Positions 17,784-26,959 are shown, counted from the stretch's first letter. The stretch: DNA of 64,000 bases from Ectobacillus panaciterrae DSM 19096 (GCF_000430785.1 NZ_KE387247.1:21124-85123), one strand, 5' to 3'. Translations and numbers: made by a program. Notes: generated by a model not told the origin, from the sequence alone.

Positions 17784-17812
17784 TTGATAATCATTCTCTT
17801 TAGTGATACAAT
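17784..17812 (+). promoter_or_regulatory. Sigma-A promoter of the 29-residue gene
   Basis: TTGATA, 17 bp spacing, TACAAT. The -35 overlaps the first Fur box and the second lies just after the expected start site. Confidence 0.75.
17785..17799. promoter_or_regulatory. Fur box 1 (imperfect)
   Basis: TGATAATCATTCTCT, 13 of 15 to the 7-1-7 consensus TGATAATNATTATCA; overlaps the -35 element. Confidence 0.7.
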
Positions 17813-17823
17813 ACATTTAAAAT

Positions 17824-17838
17824 TGATAATGATTATCA
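17824..17838. promoter_or_regulatory. Fur box 2 (perfect)
   Basis: TGATAATGATTATCA, an exact 7-1-7 Fur site 17 bases before the start codon, positioned to block transcription. Confidence 0.9.
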
Positions 17839-17854
17839 GAAGGTGGCGGTAAAA

Positions 17855-17944
17855 ATGGTATATGGTTTTCTGGCAGGTACGATCGTTGTATATATGGCGG
17901 TAACAAAATATGTGCTGAAGAACGTTGCAGGAGCGGCAAAATGA
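17855..17944 (+). CDS. 29-residue Fur-controlled membrane/basic peptide (FbpC-like)
   Basis: A tiny ORF MVYGFLAGTIVVYMAVTKY... with AAGGTGGCGG before the ATG, a single hydrophobic span and a Lys-containing tail. Promoter and two Fur boxes directly upstream and a terminator directly downstream make a complete iron-repressed unit. B. subtilis makes small Fur-regulated basic proteins (FbpA, FbpB, FbpC), of which FbpC has this size; equating this gene with FbpC is inference from size, basic tail and Fur control. Confidence 0.75.
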   Translation: MVYGFLAGTIVVYMAVTKYVLKNVAGAAK

Positions 17945-17958
17945 ATAAGCTGAAATAA

Positions 17959-17999
17959 AAAATCCCTTTCTAATATAAAAGTGAAAGGGATTTTTTTGT
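17959..17999 (+). terminator. Terminator of the Fur-controlled small gene
   Basis: AAATCCCTTTC paired with GAAAGGGATTTTTTT around 13 bases. Confidence 0.85.
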
Positions 18000-18073
18000 T
18001 TTTCTAATGTGAAAAGGACGAAAATTTAGTAAGATAAAGAAAGAATATCTTGAGGTAAAGGGGAATACAAGGG

Positions 18074-21000
18074 ATGGTTAAAATCGCACAATCACAAGTA
18101 CAACGCTTGTTGTATTTGTATGACATGTGGAAAGACAAAGGGGACGCCCAGAACAGCGCACGCCTAGGCGATGTGATCCGAAAATACGCCAAGCAGGAAT
18201 TCATGATTGCGTTTTGCGGACACTTCTCTGCTGGAAAATCCACTATGATGAATTATTTATACGGAGAAGATTTGCTGCCGACAAGTCCGATTCCGACAAG
18301 CGCCAATGTCGTTAAAATTCAGCGTGGCGAAAATCGGGTTGTATTAACGCTTAAATCCGGAGAGCAGCATGCGTATGAAGGGGCGTATACAGACGAACAG
18401 CTGAAGCAGCTGTGCAAAAACGGCGATGAGGTCATCGGCATTCATATTACAAGAACAGACGCGGCTTTGCCAGAAGGTGTGATGCTTGTAGATACGCCTG
18501 GCATTGATTCCACAGATGACGCACATAAGCTTGCCACTGAATCTGCGCTTCATCTCGCGGACGTGATTTTTTATATGATGGATTACAATCATGTGCAATC
18601 AGAAGTGAACTTGCAGTTTGTAAAAGAATTGAAGGACCGGCAAAAGCGCGTATACCTTATCGTGAATCAAATTGATAAACATAAGGAAGAGGAGCTGACT
18701 TTTGAGGCCTATGCTGACAGTGTAGCGGCATCCTTCGCAAACTGGAATATTAGTACTGACGGTATTTTTTATACGTCGCTGCGCAATCGGAAACATCCTC
18801 ATAACGAAATCGCGAAGCTTGAAAACCTCATCGAGGATATTATGAAGCAGCGCATGACGTATATGGAAGAGAGTGCAGACAAGGAAGCAAGTTATTTGTT
18901 AAAGGAGCACGAGAGATTTCTGTATAAGAACCATCAAGAAGAGATGGAAGAAATGCAGGAAGATTTATCCGGCGCCTCTTTACAGGAAGCAGAGAGCGCT
19001 CTTGCTCAGCTGTATGAGCAGGAGCAGCAGCTTTTGCAAAGTGAAAAAACAGCCAAGACTGATTTTTTAAAGGGATTGGATCACATTTTGCAAAATGCAT
19101 ACTTGCTTCCGTTTGATGTACGCAGTTTAGCTGAAGCATACTTGGAGACGGAGTTGTCCAACTTCAAGGTCGGTTTATTTTTTTCAAAAGCAAAAACACA
19201 AAAGGAAAAAGAGCAGCGCTTGCTTGCATTTTACGAAAAGTTCCGCGAGACTGCACAAGCACAGCTTGATTTCCATGTGAAAGAATATATACTGGCCTTT
19301 TTGCAAGAGCAAGGCATTTATACAGAAGAGGCGGGACGCCAGGCATACGAAATTTCCGCATCGTTTGAGCCGGCGCTTTTAACAGACAATGTGAAGCGGG
19401 GCGCAGGTCTGACAGGCGATTATGTATTGAATTATACAAATGATGTGGCCGCAGCGGTGAAAAAGCTTGTGCGCGATCAGACAGCGATCTTTATGGAGCA
19501 GCAGTTCGCTTTGCTTGCACAAAAGCGGCAGCAAGAGCTTGCGAATATCCAGAGAGAGATTATAATGTATGAAAAGCAAAAAACGGCATATACAGCTGTA
19601 AAGGAGAGTGCGCAAAGCGTACACGCTTATATACAAGAGCTGTATGATGTATGGGAGGAGCGGAAGCAGCCTGAGATAAGGACGATAGACAGTCTGCTTG
19701 AAGAACAAACAGCTGTTGTTTCTAAGCCGCTGTTGATCGCGCCGCAAGAGCAGAACGCAGTTGAGGAAATGGAAGAAAAGGTTATTCCTGCTGCAGCGCC
19801 CGGAAATCGCGTTCATGCGATTGTAGATTATGTGAAGAAGGCAGAAGCTGTCATTAGGTCCATTCCTGCTTTCCATCATTTGCATAATGAAATGATGGAA
19901 AAGCGCTCCCGCGTGGAAACAAAGCAGTTTACTGTAGCGTTATTCGGTGCGTTTAGTGCAGGGAAATCTTCATTTGCCAATGCGCTTTTAGGTGCGAAAG
20001 TGCTTCCTGTATCACCGAATCCTACGACTGCTGCCATCAATAAAATCGTACCAGTGACGAGCGAGAGACCTCATGGAACGGTGCTCGTTCAGTTGAAAGC
20101 GGCAGAGACGCTGCTTCAAGATTTACAGCTTGTATATAAAATATTTGAAAAGAATGTATCCTCTCTGCAAGAAGCGATTGATGGGATACCTGAATTGCTT
20201 GGGCATCCTTCCCCGAGCGGCCGTCAAAAAACAACGCTCAGCTTTTTGCGGGCAGTGCAAGCCGGGTATCCTGTCTTTGCCGAACATTTGGGGGAAATGC
20301 TTGAAACAAACATAGCGGATTTTGCTGAGTACGTAGCAAACGAAGAAAAATCATGCTTTGTTGAATATATGGAGCTGTATTACGATTGCGAATTCACGAG
20401 AAAAGGCATTACGCTTGTCGATACGCCGGGAGCGGATTCCGTGAACGCGCGCCATACGGATGTAGCGTTTCAGTATATTAAGAACGCCGACGCCATCTTA
20501 TTCGTCACATATTATAACCATGTATTTTCCCGAGCTGACCGCGAGTTTCTCATTCAGCTCGGCCGCGTCAAAGATTCGTTTGCCATGGATAAAATGTTTT
20601 TCTTGATAAATGCGGCAGACTTGGCAGCTACTGCTGATGAATTGCAAACGGTAAAGGACTATATAAGCGGACAGCTTCTGCAGTACGGGATCCGTCACCC
20701 GCGTTTATTCGCGGTGTCCAGCTTGTTTGCGCTCGATGAAAAGCTTGGCAAAAGCATCGCGCCGGGTCAATACGGTATAATGGAACAATCCGGCATGCAG
20801 CATTTTGAAGAAGCATTCACGTCCTTTATCATGCGTGATTTAATGCTTGTGTCATTAGTGGCGCTGCAGGGCGCTGTACATGCTTGTGAAAATCTGTTGC
20901 ACACAATGATTACAAATGCATTAGAAGGAAACGAGCAAAAAGAAGCAAAGCGCCGACGCTATGAAAAAGAACGGGAATTTATGCAACGGGCCGTTTCTTC

Positions 21001-21727
21001 GTACAGTGTTTTAACAGAAGAACAGGCGCTCATGCAGGAAATCCGGGAACTTTTGTATTATGTAAAGCAGCGTGTATTTTTCCGTTACAATGACGTATTT
21101 ACGGAAATTTTCAATCCGGCAATACTGCGGGCAGATAACGGCGATGTGAAACAGAGACTGCGGGAATGCGTAATGGAAATGATCGATTTCTTGAAGCATG
21201 ATCTTATGCAGGAGATGAGAGCGACTTCCTTGCGCGTGGAAAGCTGGATGAACAAAAAGCTGGAGTTTTCAAAGAATGCATTAAAGGAGCAGTGTCTCGA
21301 GCGGAACGAATATGTATCGCTCTCTGACAGCGATGCATTTGTTTACTCCTCTGTTCATCATGCAGAGCCGTTTGTGCACATGGAGGCGCAGCAATTTAAA
21401 AAAGCTATGTCTTATTTTAAAAATGCAAAGAGCTTTTTTGAGAAAAATGAAAAAGTGCTGTTCCAAGACGAAATGAAACTTGTGTTAGATCCAGAGGCAT
21501 CGCAGTATATACAGGAAGAAGCAGAGATATTGACGCGCCATTATGCGGAGGAATGGCAGGCGGCGTGGCAAAACGTGAAAGATCATTTGCAAGAAGACAT
21601 CACGCAATATTTTGAAGGTGTACTGCATGCTCTATCAGAGGATATTGACGTATCGCTCTATGAACAGGCAAAAGAAAACCTGCAGCAAATTCGAAAAGCG
21701 ATAGACGAGGAGCTGAATATGGTATAA
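18074..21727 (+). CDS. dynA: Double dynamin-like GTPase DynA
   Basis: A 1217-residue fusion of two dynamin units, the usual Bacillus DynA architecture. First GTPase: P-loop GHFSAGKSTMMNYL (about residue 49), switch DTPGIDST, and VNQIDKH. Second: GAFSAGKSSFANALLG (about 625), DTPGADSV and LINAADLA. Each is followed by long helical stalk regions rich in Glu and Gln. DynA tethers and fuses membranes at the inner face of the cell membrane and helps resist phage and pore damage. ATG at 18074 preceded by AAGGGGAATACAAGGG. Confidence 0.95.
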   Translation: MVKIAQSQVQRLLYLYDMWKDKGDAQNSARLGDVIRKYAKQEFMIAFCGHFSAGKSTMMNYLYGEDLLPTSPIPTSANVVKIQRGENRVVLTLKSGEQHAYEGAYTDEQLKQLCKNGDEVIGIHITRTDAALPEGVMLVDTPGIDSTDDAHKLATESALHLADVIFYMMDYNHVQSEVNLQFVKELKDRQKRVYLIVNQIDKHKEEELTFEAYADSVAASFANWNISTDGIFYTSLRNRKHPHNEIAKLENLIEDIMKQRMTYMEESADKEASYLLKEHERFLYKNHQEEMEEMQEDLSGASLQEAESALAQLYEQEQQLLQSEKTAKTDFLKGLDHILQNAYLLPFDVRSLAEAYLETELSNFKVGLFFSKAKTQKEKEQRLLAFYEKFRETAQAQLDFHVKEYILAFLQEQGIYTEEAGRQAYEISASFEPALLTDNVKRGAGLTGDYVLNYTNDVAAAVKKLVRDQTAIFMEQQFALLAQKRQQELANIQREIIMYEKQKTAYTAVKESAQSVHAYIQELYDVWEERKQPEIRTIDSLLEEQTAVVSKPLLIAPQEQNAVEEMEEKVIPAAAPGNRVHAIVDYVKKAEAVIRSIPAFHHLHNEMMEKRSRVETKQFTVALFGAFSAGKSSFANALLGAKVLPVSPNPTTAAINKIVPVTSERPHGTVLVQLKAAETLLQDLQLVYKIFEKNVSSLQEAIDGIPELLGHPSPSGRQKTTLSFLRAVQAGYPVFAEHLGEMLETNIADFAEYVANEEKSCFVEYMELYYDCEFTRKGITLVDTPGADSVNARHTDVAFQYIKNADAILFVTYYNHVFSRADREFLIQLGRVKDSFAMDKMFFLINAADLAATADELQTVKDYISGQLLQYGIRHPRLFAVSSLFALDEKLGKSIAPGQYGIMEQSGMQHFEEAFTSFIMRDLMLVSLVALQGAVHACENLLHTMITNALEGNEQKEAKRRRYEKEREFMQRAVSSYSVLTEEQALMQEIRELLYYVKQRVFFRYNDVFTEIFNPAILRADNGDVKQRLRECVMEMIDFLKHDLMQEMRATSLRVESWMNKKLEFSKNALKEQCLERNEYVSLSDSDAFVYSSVHHAEPFVHMEAQQFKKAMSYFKNAKSFFEKNEKVLFQDEMKLVLDPEASQYIQEEAEILTRHYAEEWQAAWQNVKDHLQEDITQYFEGVLHALSEDIDVSLYEQAKENLQQIRKAIDEELNMV

Positions 21728-21729
21728 TA

Positions 21730-21755
21730 GCTCTGACCCCGGAGGGCCAGAGCTA
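21730..21755. terminator. Hairpin between dynA and a converging gene
   Basis: AGCTCTGACCC-CGGA-GGGCCAGAGCT; T-run is poor, so terminator function is probable rather than clear. Confidence 0.55.
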
Positions 21756-22013
21756 AGAAAAGAAAAGGCGCTCAATGCGTTTTTGCAATACCATATCCAG
21801 CGTCTTTACAAGTCCGGCGTATTCATCCGTGGACACCATATGCGAAAGCACGAGCCGTTTTCCTTCGGGGGTTTCGCCGGACAAAATAAAGGAGGTCAGT
21901 TCGTACGTTTTTCCTTCCATAATTAAGGTCGGATATTTCGTTTCGGGGCTCTTTCCTTTTCCGCCGTCAATCGCTATAATGTTGCATCTGTTCTTGCTAT
22001 CGTTTTCGTTCAT
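21753..22013 (-). CDS. Conserved hypothetical protein, 86 residues
   Basis: A soluble protein with the pattern IIAIDGGKGKSPETKYPTL, then a likely beta-rich middle (LIMEGKTYELTSFILSGETPEGKRL) and an amphipathic end. GGGGGG sits 9 bases before the ATG at 22013. No known family recognised. It converges on dynA. Confidence 0.7.
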   Translation of the reverse strand: MNENDSKNRCNIIAIDGGKGKSPETKYPTLIMEGKTYELTSFILSGETPEGKRLVLSHMVSTDEYAGLVKTLDMVLQKRIERLFFS

Positions 22014-22079
22014 TGCTTATCCCCCCTTTGTATTACATATTTACGGGGCAAAAAGTTTAGAACAAGAAAGGGAAGAAGC

Positions 22080-22519
22080 ATGAAACAAGTTATAATTGAA
22101 CAAGATGTGCATGTACCTATGGAGCTGCTTTTGCTTGCGGATCCGAGCGAGAAACAAATTTCTTCGTACTTAAAAAGAGGACTTGTGTTTTCTGTCCATA
22201 TGCAAGGTGAGCTTTTGGGTGCATACGTACTGCTCACGGCCGGGCACGATGGAAATCATGAATGTTGCGCTAAAAAGCAGCAGGGACAAGGTATCGGCAA
22301 ACAGATGATTTTCCATGCGATTGAAACGGCAAAACAGCATAACATGCATACGCGATCGGCACAGGCAACTCTAGTGTCGGGCAGCTTGCACTGTATCAAA
22401 AATGCGGATTTCGCATTGTCGGAATTGAACAAAATTATTTTATCAAGCATTATGACGAACCGATTGCGGAAAATGGTATACAATGCCGTGATATGATTCG
22501 TCTTGCTATAGACTTATAA
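22080..22519 (+). pseudogene. GNAT acetyltransferase broken by several frameshifts
   Basis: The intact start (GELLGAYVLL) is followed by a frame change: MEIMNVALKS continues in the +1 frame near 22240-22270, then RQGQGIGKQMIF (acetyl-CoA loop Q-G-Q-G-I-G-K) is back in the first frame, then IGTGNSSVGQLALYQKCGFRIVG continues in another frame from about 22354 to a stop at 22519. All GNAT motifs are recognisable but no single frame links them. Decay looks recent because the coding pieces are still clean. Confidence 0.85.
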
Positions 22520-22531
22520 GAGGTGAATAGA

Positions 22532-22792
22532 ATGGAAGTACATAAAGCGATAACAGCTCATTCAAAAAAACAGCAAGCGGCTGTCGTGGAATTTTTGAAA
22601 TTGGAAACGCAGAGAGAAGCGGCAATTGAGGCTGCAGTGGCATTATGCCAAAACGGTCAACCTTTTTCTGTGGATGCGATTAATGCAGTAACGCGGGAAA
22701 TAAATGCTTTTGCAAAAGACGGGGTTGTGCCAGAGCGCAAATATGTAACACCTGAAATGGTGCAGGAGTACGTGAATCGCCTCAAAAAATAG
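22532..22792 (+). CDS. ypbS: YpbS-like protein (DUF2533)
   Basis: An 86-residue helical protein starting MEVHKAITAHSKKQQ and ending VTPEMVQEYVNRLKK, the conserved pattern of the YpbS/DUF2533 family; role unknown. AAGAGGTG precedes the ATG at 22532. In B. subtilis ypbS also follows dynA. Confidence 0.8.
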   Translation: MEVHKAITAHSKKQQAAVVEFLKLETQREAAIEAAVALCQNGQPFSVDAINAVTREINAFAKDGVVPERKYVTPEMVQEYVNRLKK

Positions 22793-22803
22793 GGGGAATT
22801 GTG

Positions 22804-23640
22804 ATGAACTATGTTGTGGAAGCAAAGTGGCTGGCAGAGCATATACATGATGAATCTGTTCGTATCATCGATTGCCGTTTCGATCTTGGCAATACATCTT
22901 TAGGACAAGAACAATATCTTAAAGAGCATATTGTGAACGCTCTGTATTTTAATCTCGATACAGATTTATCCGGGAATATTGCCACCCATGGCGGGCGGCA
23001 TCCGCTCCCGGATTTAGAGCTATTTGTTGAAAAACTTTCAGATGCAGGCATTGATCAAGATACAACAATTGTAGCTTATGACAGTCAGCATGGTGCAATG
23101 GCATCTCGATTTTGGTGGATGCTCACATATCTAGGTCATCACAAGGCATTTGTGCTGAACGGGGGCTTCCCGGAATGGAAGAAACAAGGTCTGCCGACAA
23201 CTGAACAAGTTCCAGTTTTTACAAGAAAAAATTTTATTGCTTATCCTCAGCATGACATGCTCGTGCATATGGAGGATGTTAAGGAACGTTTGGAGAAAGG
23301 GCATGATTTTATTTTAATTGATTCCCGTGAGCCTGGCCGTTACAAAGGTTTAGAAGAACCGATTGATGCAAAAGCGGGGCATATCCCCACGGCACACAAT
23401 CAATTTTGGAAAGAGGGCGTAACTGCCGAAGGAATGTTCAAGTCAAAAGAAGAGCAAGAAGAGCGCTTTAAAGTCTTGGATAAGAACAAAGAAATTATCG
23501 TGTACTGCGGGTCAGGCGTTACGGCTTGCCCGAATGTACTGGCAATGAAGTCTGCCGGTTTTTCTAACGTGAAATTATATGGCGGAAGCTGGAGCGACTG
23601 GATTTCTTATGAAGACAATCCTGTAGCATCTAAAAATTAA
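22804..23640 (+). CDS. Two-domain rhodanese sulfurtransferase
   Basis: A 278-residue protein with two rhodanese domains: an inactive N-terminal one (IIDCRFDLG..., GRHPLP) and a catalytic C-terminal one with Cys in IIVYCGSGVTACPN near residue 236. The CGSGVTA loop is of the 3-mercaptopyruvate/thiosulfate sulfurtransferase class. The ATG at 22804 follows AGGGGGA; it sits 11 bp after ypbS and is probably co-transcribed. Confidence 0.9.
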   Translation: MNYVVEAKWLAEHIHDESVRIIDCRFDLGNTSLGQEQYLKEHIVNALYFNLDTDLSGNIATHGGRHPLPDLELFVEKLSDAGIDQDTTIVAYDSQHGAMASRFWWMLTYLGHHKAFVLNGGFPEWKKQGLPTTEQVPVFTRKNFIAYPQHDMLVHMEDVKERLEKGHDFILIDSREPGRYKGLEEPIDAKAGHIPTAHNQFWKEGVTAEGMFKSKEEQEERFKVLDKNKEIIVYCGSGVTACPNVLAMKSAGFSNVKLYGGSWSDWISYEDNPVASKN

Positions 23641-23708
23641 AAACTCTTGTATTGCGAAGCTCCTGTTTTTGTAATACAATAGGTTCACAAAGATGATACA
23701 AACATGAT

Positions 23709-23737
23709 TTTACAGTATAGCTTAAATATGATACGAT
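23709..23737 (+). promoter_or_regulatory. Sigma-A promoter of 6S RNA
   Basis: TTTACA, 17 bp, TACGAT, ending about 13 bases before the RNA 5' end; an overlapping GATAAT three bases later may be the true -10. Confidence 0.6.
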
Positions 23738-23749
23738 AATAACAAATAA

Positions 23750-23932
23750 AACGTCCTGCGGTGTACGTGGCTTGTTTATGTCTTAAACCAACATTGTTAA
23801 TATGGAAGCTCAATATTTAAATACTGACATCATGCCTTGCAGTAAGGAAGATGAAGGCGTTTGTGAGAGCATCCACCTGCGAGAGCGGGTTTATGGACAT
23901 ACTGGAGTGACGGCACAGCGGGGTACCTACAT
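23750..23932 (+). ncRNA. 6S RNA
   Basis: About 183 nt. It matches the Bacillus 6S RNA layout: the 5' arm CGTCCTGCGGTGTA pairs with the 3' arm near GCGGGGTACC, and between them lie GGAAGCTCAA, GCCTTGCAGTAAGGA and CATCCACCTGCGAGAGCGGGTT, all conserved in BsrB-type RNA. It mimics an open promoter and sequesters the sigma-A RNA polymerase. Here it lies just upstream of ypcP rather than near yocI as in B. subtilis. Confidence 0.85.
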
Positions 23933-23962
23933 AACCTTACGATTTTCGTGAGGTTTTTTATT
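23933..23962 (+). terminator. Terminator after 6S RNA
   Basis: AACCTTACG-ATTTT-CGTGAGGTTTTTTATTTT, which overlaps the region just before the ypcP ribosome site. Confidence 0.8.
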
Positions 23963-23977
23963 TTGGGAGGAAAATAC

Positions 23978-24844
23978 ATGAAGAAGATTTTATTAATTGA
24001 CGGAATGGCCTTATTATTTCGTTCCTTTTATGCAACAAGCGTATATGGACAATTTATGAAGATGAAAAACGGTACGCCGACAAACGGCATTCACGGCTTC
24101 GTCAAACATGTTTTAGCAGCGATACAGGAAGTGCAGCCGACACATGTAGTGGCATGCTGGGATATGGGCAGCACAACGTTCCGTACCGAATCATTCGAAC
24201 AATATAAAGCGAACCGCGTTGCTCCTCCTGATGAACTGAAGCCGCAATTTGATTTAGTAAAAGAAGCAGCTGCGATGCTTGGCATTCCAAACGTCGGACT
24301 GGCAGGCTATGAAGCGGATGATTGCATCGGCACGCTGGCAAGAGTGTATCAAGAAGACGGCGAGGTATTTGTCCTTACTGGCGATACGGATTTACTGCAG
24401 CTAGCTGATGTAAATACAACGATTATGCTTATGCGCAAAGGGATTGGAAACTATGAGTTTTATACACCGGAGAACATTCTCTCGGAAAAAGGCGTGCACC
24501 CATGGCAAATTGTCCACGTAAAAGCGTTCATGGGAGATTCGAGTGACAACTATCCAGGCGTAAAAGGCATTGGAGAAAAAACGGCGTATAAGCTCATTCA
24601 GCAATTCGGCACGGTGCAAGGCGTATTGGACAACCTGCCGTTATTAACGAAAGCGCAGCGTACGAAAATTGAAGCTGATATGGACAATCTGTTTTTATCC
24701 CTGCAACTGGCGGAAATTCATTGCGAAGTGCCGATTTCGTGCGAGCTTACGGAAGCGTTATTCATGATTAGTGAAGAGCACATACATCAAATATGCAAAG
24801 AACTGGAATGGAGCCGTCCGGAGCCATTTCTCATGATGCTGTAG
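23978..24844 (+). CDS. ypcP: 5'-3' exonuclease YpcP (PolA exonuclease domain homologue)
   Basis: A 288-residue stand-alone 5'-3' exonuclease/flap endonuclease that helps remove Okazaki fragment primers. Motifs: GYEADDCIGTLA, LTGDTDLLQL and the helix-hairpin-helix DSSDNYPGVKGIGEKTA. Start ATG at 23978 with GGGAGG eight bases upstream. Confidence 0.95.
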   Translation: MKKILLIDGMALLFRSFYATSVYGQFMKMKNGTPTNGIHGFVKHVLAAIQEVQPTHVVACWDMGSTTFRTESFEQYKANRVAPPDELKPQFDLVKEAAAMLGIPNVGLAGYEADDCIGTLARVYQEDGEVFVLTGDTDLLQLADVNTTIMLMRKGIGNYEFYTPENILSEKGVHPWQIVHVKAFMGDSSDNYPGVKGIGEKTAYKLIQQFGTVQGVLDNLPLLTKAQRTKIEADMDNLFLSLQLAEIHCEVPISCELTEALFMISEEHIHQICKELEWSRPEPFLMML

Positions 24845-24871
24845 AGCGGTCAAGCGACCGCTCTATTTTTC
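24845..24871 (+). terminator. Terminator after ypcP
   Basis: GAGCGGTC-AA-GCGACCGCTC followed by TATTTTTC. Confidence 0.85.
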
Positions 24872-24976
24872 TGGCCAGCCTTTCATTTTTTTCGTACATT
24901 CCTCTTTACTGTAATAGCTGCTATGCCTTGTATCGACTTGCCGGCACATAAAGCTGTTTGTGATAGGAGGGATTCA

Positions 24977-25066
24977 ATGAATGCTCTCCGGTACCAGTAC
25001 ATAAAACGCCTCATAGATTTTTTCCGCGGCAATGTGAAAATCCATAGCAGTCCCCATAAAATGTGA
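24977..25066 (+). CDS. Possible 29-residue basic peptide
   Basis: MNALRYQYIKRLIDFF... starts seven bases after a strong ATAGGAGGG site. It is basic and short, with no family recognised. The rest of 24872-25205 shows only a possible promoter for the next gene. Existence is uncertain. Confidence 0.35.
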   Translation: MNALRYQYIKRLIDFFRGNVKIHSSPHKM

Positions 25067-25205
25067 AAAATTTCAGTATATAGGAAATAGTGGGAAAAAC
25101 ATCTACCGATAAATTTTAGAATAGAGTAAAATTACACTATAAGAAAAGATGGTAATGATGTGAACACAATAACTCATATAATGTAATAACACAGGAGGGG
25201 AGAAT

Positions 25206-26465
25206 ATGAAGCGAAATGAGTTGGTTTCTTTCATAGAGAAATGGATTAATGAAGGGATCATTACTTCTGAACAAGGGGAGCGCATGCTGTCTTCGGCAGA
25301 GACAAGGACAGAAGAACGCGGGTTTTTGCTGCGCTTGCTGCCTTTGTTCGCAGCGATTTTGCTTGGACTGAGTATGCTTACCTTTATTGCTTCTAACTGG
25401 GGCGGCATGACGGATGAAGCAAAGCTCGCTGTCATTTTTATTTTCGTTCCGGCATTCTATGCGGCAGGAGCAATCTTGTACAGGAAAGGAAAGCATTCGT
25501 GGGGAATTGCCGGCATTTTTTTAGGCGTAGTCAGCTTTGGAGTGGGAATGCTGTTAATTTCTGACATGTTCCAGTACATGGCATACGATGCATCTCTCTT
25601 TTTCTTTTGGTCTTTGTTCGCGCTCTTATTTGCATGCTTGTACCGCAACATGCTGTTAATTGTTCTGGCCGCACTTTTAACAATTGCAGGGCAAATATAC
25701 AGTGCATCCGCATTTGAGTCGGTTCATACGGGCATTCTACTCGTTTCTACAGTTTGTTTTATATATATTGTACAGAAAGAAAAGAGATGGATGTACAGCT
25801 TTATTTTGGCGCTGCTCACGATAATACAGTGGTGTGTATTGCTTCCATTCAGCTTCCATGCACCGGGAGGCGTTTGGGCGCAGCTTGTACAATACACCGT
25901 TCCCTTTATTGTACTGATGATCATGGTATTTATGGGAGAAAAAGCAAAGGAAGACTATATCACTCTATTTAAGAAAGCGGCGCTGTTTGCCTTATATCTT
26001 TATTATGTATATAACATTATTCTGTCGGAAGCCATTGTAGCAAATCATGTGAAACCGGCTGTCATTACAATTTATGCATTACTGCTGCTTCTTGCGTTTA
26101 CTTTGTCTTATTCTTGGAAAAAGCAAACTGGTACCATATTTTCGATTTATGAGTGGATTTTATTTGTTCCTGTCCTGTTTCTTCAAAACGAAACAGCTGC
26201 GGATTGGGCTGCCCTCCTTATTGTAATGTGCTATCCGGTCGGATTGCTGCTGGAAGGGTACAAATATGTACAAAAACAAAAAATAGCAGCTGGTTCGCGT
26301 TTGTTCATCGTCAGCATATTTGCAGTTTACTTCCAATTCGGTTTTACATATATGTCAAAATCGCTTTTCTTCCTCATTGGAGCAGTGCTTATTATCGTAC
26401 TTTATATCTTTCTGTCAAAAAAAGAAAAACAGGTGCTGCAGCATGGAAGGGAGCAGAAAAAATGA
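25206..26465 (+). CDS. DUF2157 membrane protein
   Basis: A 419-residue protein. An N-terminal DUF2157 segment (FIEKWINEGIITSEQGERML, residues 9-30) is soluble and helical, then about twelve hydrophobic spans follow. GGAGGGGAG precedes the ATG. It overlaps the next gene by four bases (ATGA), a common DUF2157 plus GDYXXLXY pairing; the function of the pair is unknown. Confidence 0.88.
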   Translation: MKRNELVSFIEKWINEGIITSEQGERMLSSAETRTEERGFLLRLLPLFAAILLGLSMLTFIASNWGGMTDEAKLAVIFIFVPAFYAAGAILYRKGKHSWGIAGIFLGVVSFGVGMLLISDMFQYMAYDASLFFFWSLFALLFACLYRNMLLIVLAALLTIAGQIYSASAFESVHTGILLVSTVCFIYIVQKEKRWMYSFILALLTIIQWCVLLPFSFHAPGGVWAQLVQYTVPFIVLMIMVFMGEKAKEDYITLFKKAALFALYLYYVYNIILSEAIVANHVKPAVITIYALLLLLAFTLSYSWKKQTGTIFSIYEWILFVPVLFLQNETAADWAALLIVMCYPVGLLLEGYKYVQKQKIAAGSRLFIVSIFAVYFQFGFTYMSKSLFFLIGAVLIIVLYIFLSKKEKQVLQHGREQKK

Positions 26466-26959
26466 GGAAGAAAACATGGTTTATCATTGTATTGGTCATT
26501 TGTCAACTGCTCGTGCTCGCAGGAATGGCGGGGATTCGGTATTATACAAAGGCAAACGGCAAGGATATTGTTTTGCTGACGGAGCCTGCAAATTTCAGTG
26601 AAATGAGGTATGAAAATACGATTTATCTTTCTTATACGGCAAGCAGCATTTCCTGGGAAAAATGGAGCGGCAAGCAGCGTCCGGAGCAGGGTGACAAGGT
26701 ATATGTTTTGTTCCAAAAAAGCGGGAATGTATATGAGCCTGTGCGCGTGACAAAAGAGAAAATAGAGTCATCAAACGATACCGAAGCAATTTTAGCCGGC
26801 AAGTATCAATATGAATCGGATGGTACTATGCATATCTCCTATGGTCTGGAACGTTATCGTTTCAAACAGAACGAGTCCTTGAAGCCCGGAGAACGGCAGT
26901 GGAAGGTACATGTGAAGGTATCTGATTATCATCAGTTTATTACAAAGATAGAACCGTAG
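26462..26959 (+). CDS. GDYXXLXY-type membrane-anchored protein
   Basis: A 165-residue protein with one N-terminal membrane span and an extracytoplasmic domain. The family motif is degenerate (MRYENTIYLSY) and is followed by the typical GLERYRF near residue 130. The ATG at 26462 overlaps the DUF2157 stop, which is why a longer upstream start is rejected. Confidence 0.82.
   Translation: MRKKTWFIIVLVICQLLVLAGMAGIRYYTKANGKDIVLLTEPANFSEMRYENTIYLSYTASSISWEKWSGKQRPEQGDKVYVLFQKSGNVYEPVRVTKEKIESSNDTEAILAGKYQYESDGTMHISYGLERYRFKQNESLKPGERQWKVHVKVSDYHQFITKIEP

Noticed and set aside
19379-19885. 168-codon minus-strand frame over dynA
   Set aside because: Shadow of the dynamin gene; Cys/Leu-rich nonsense composition.
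24872-24956. Short minus-strand frame MCRQVDTRHSSYY... after ypcP
   Set aside because: Looks protein-like but has no ribosome site and an in-frame stop just upstream; not enough to call.
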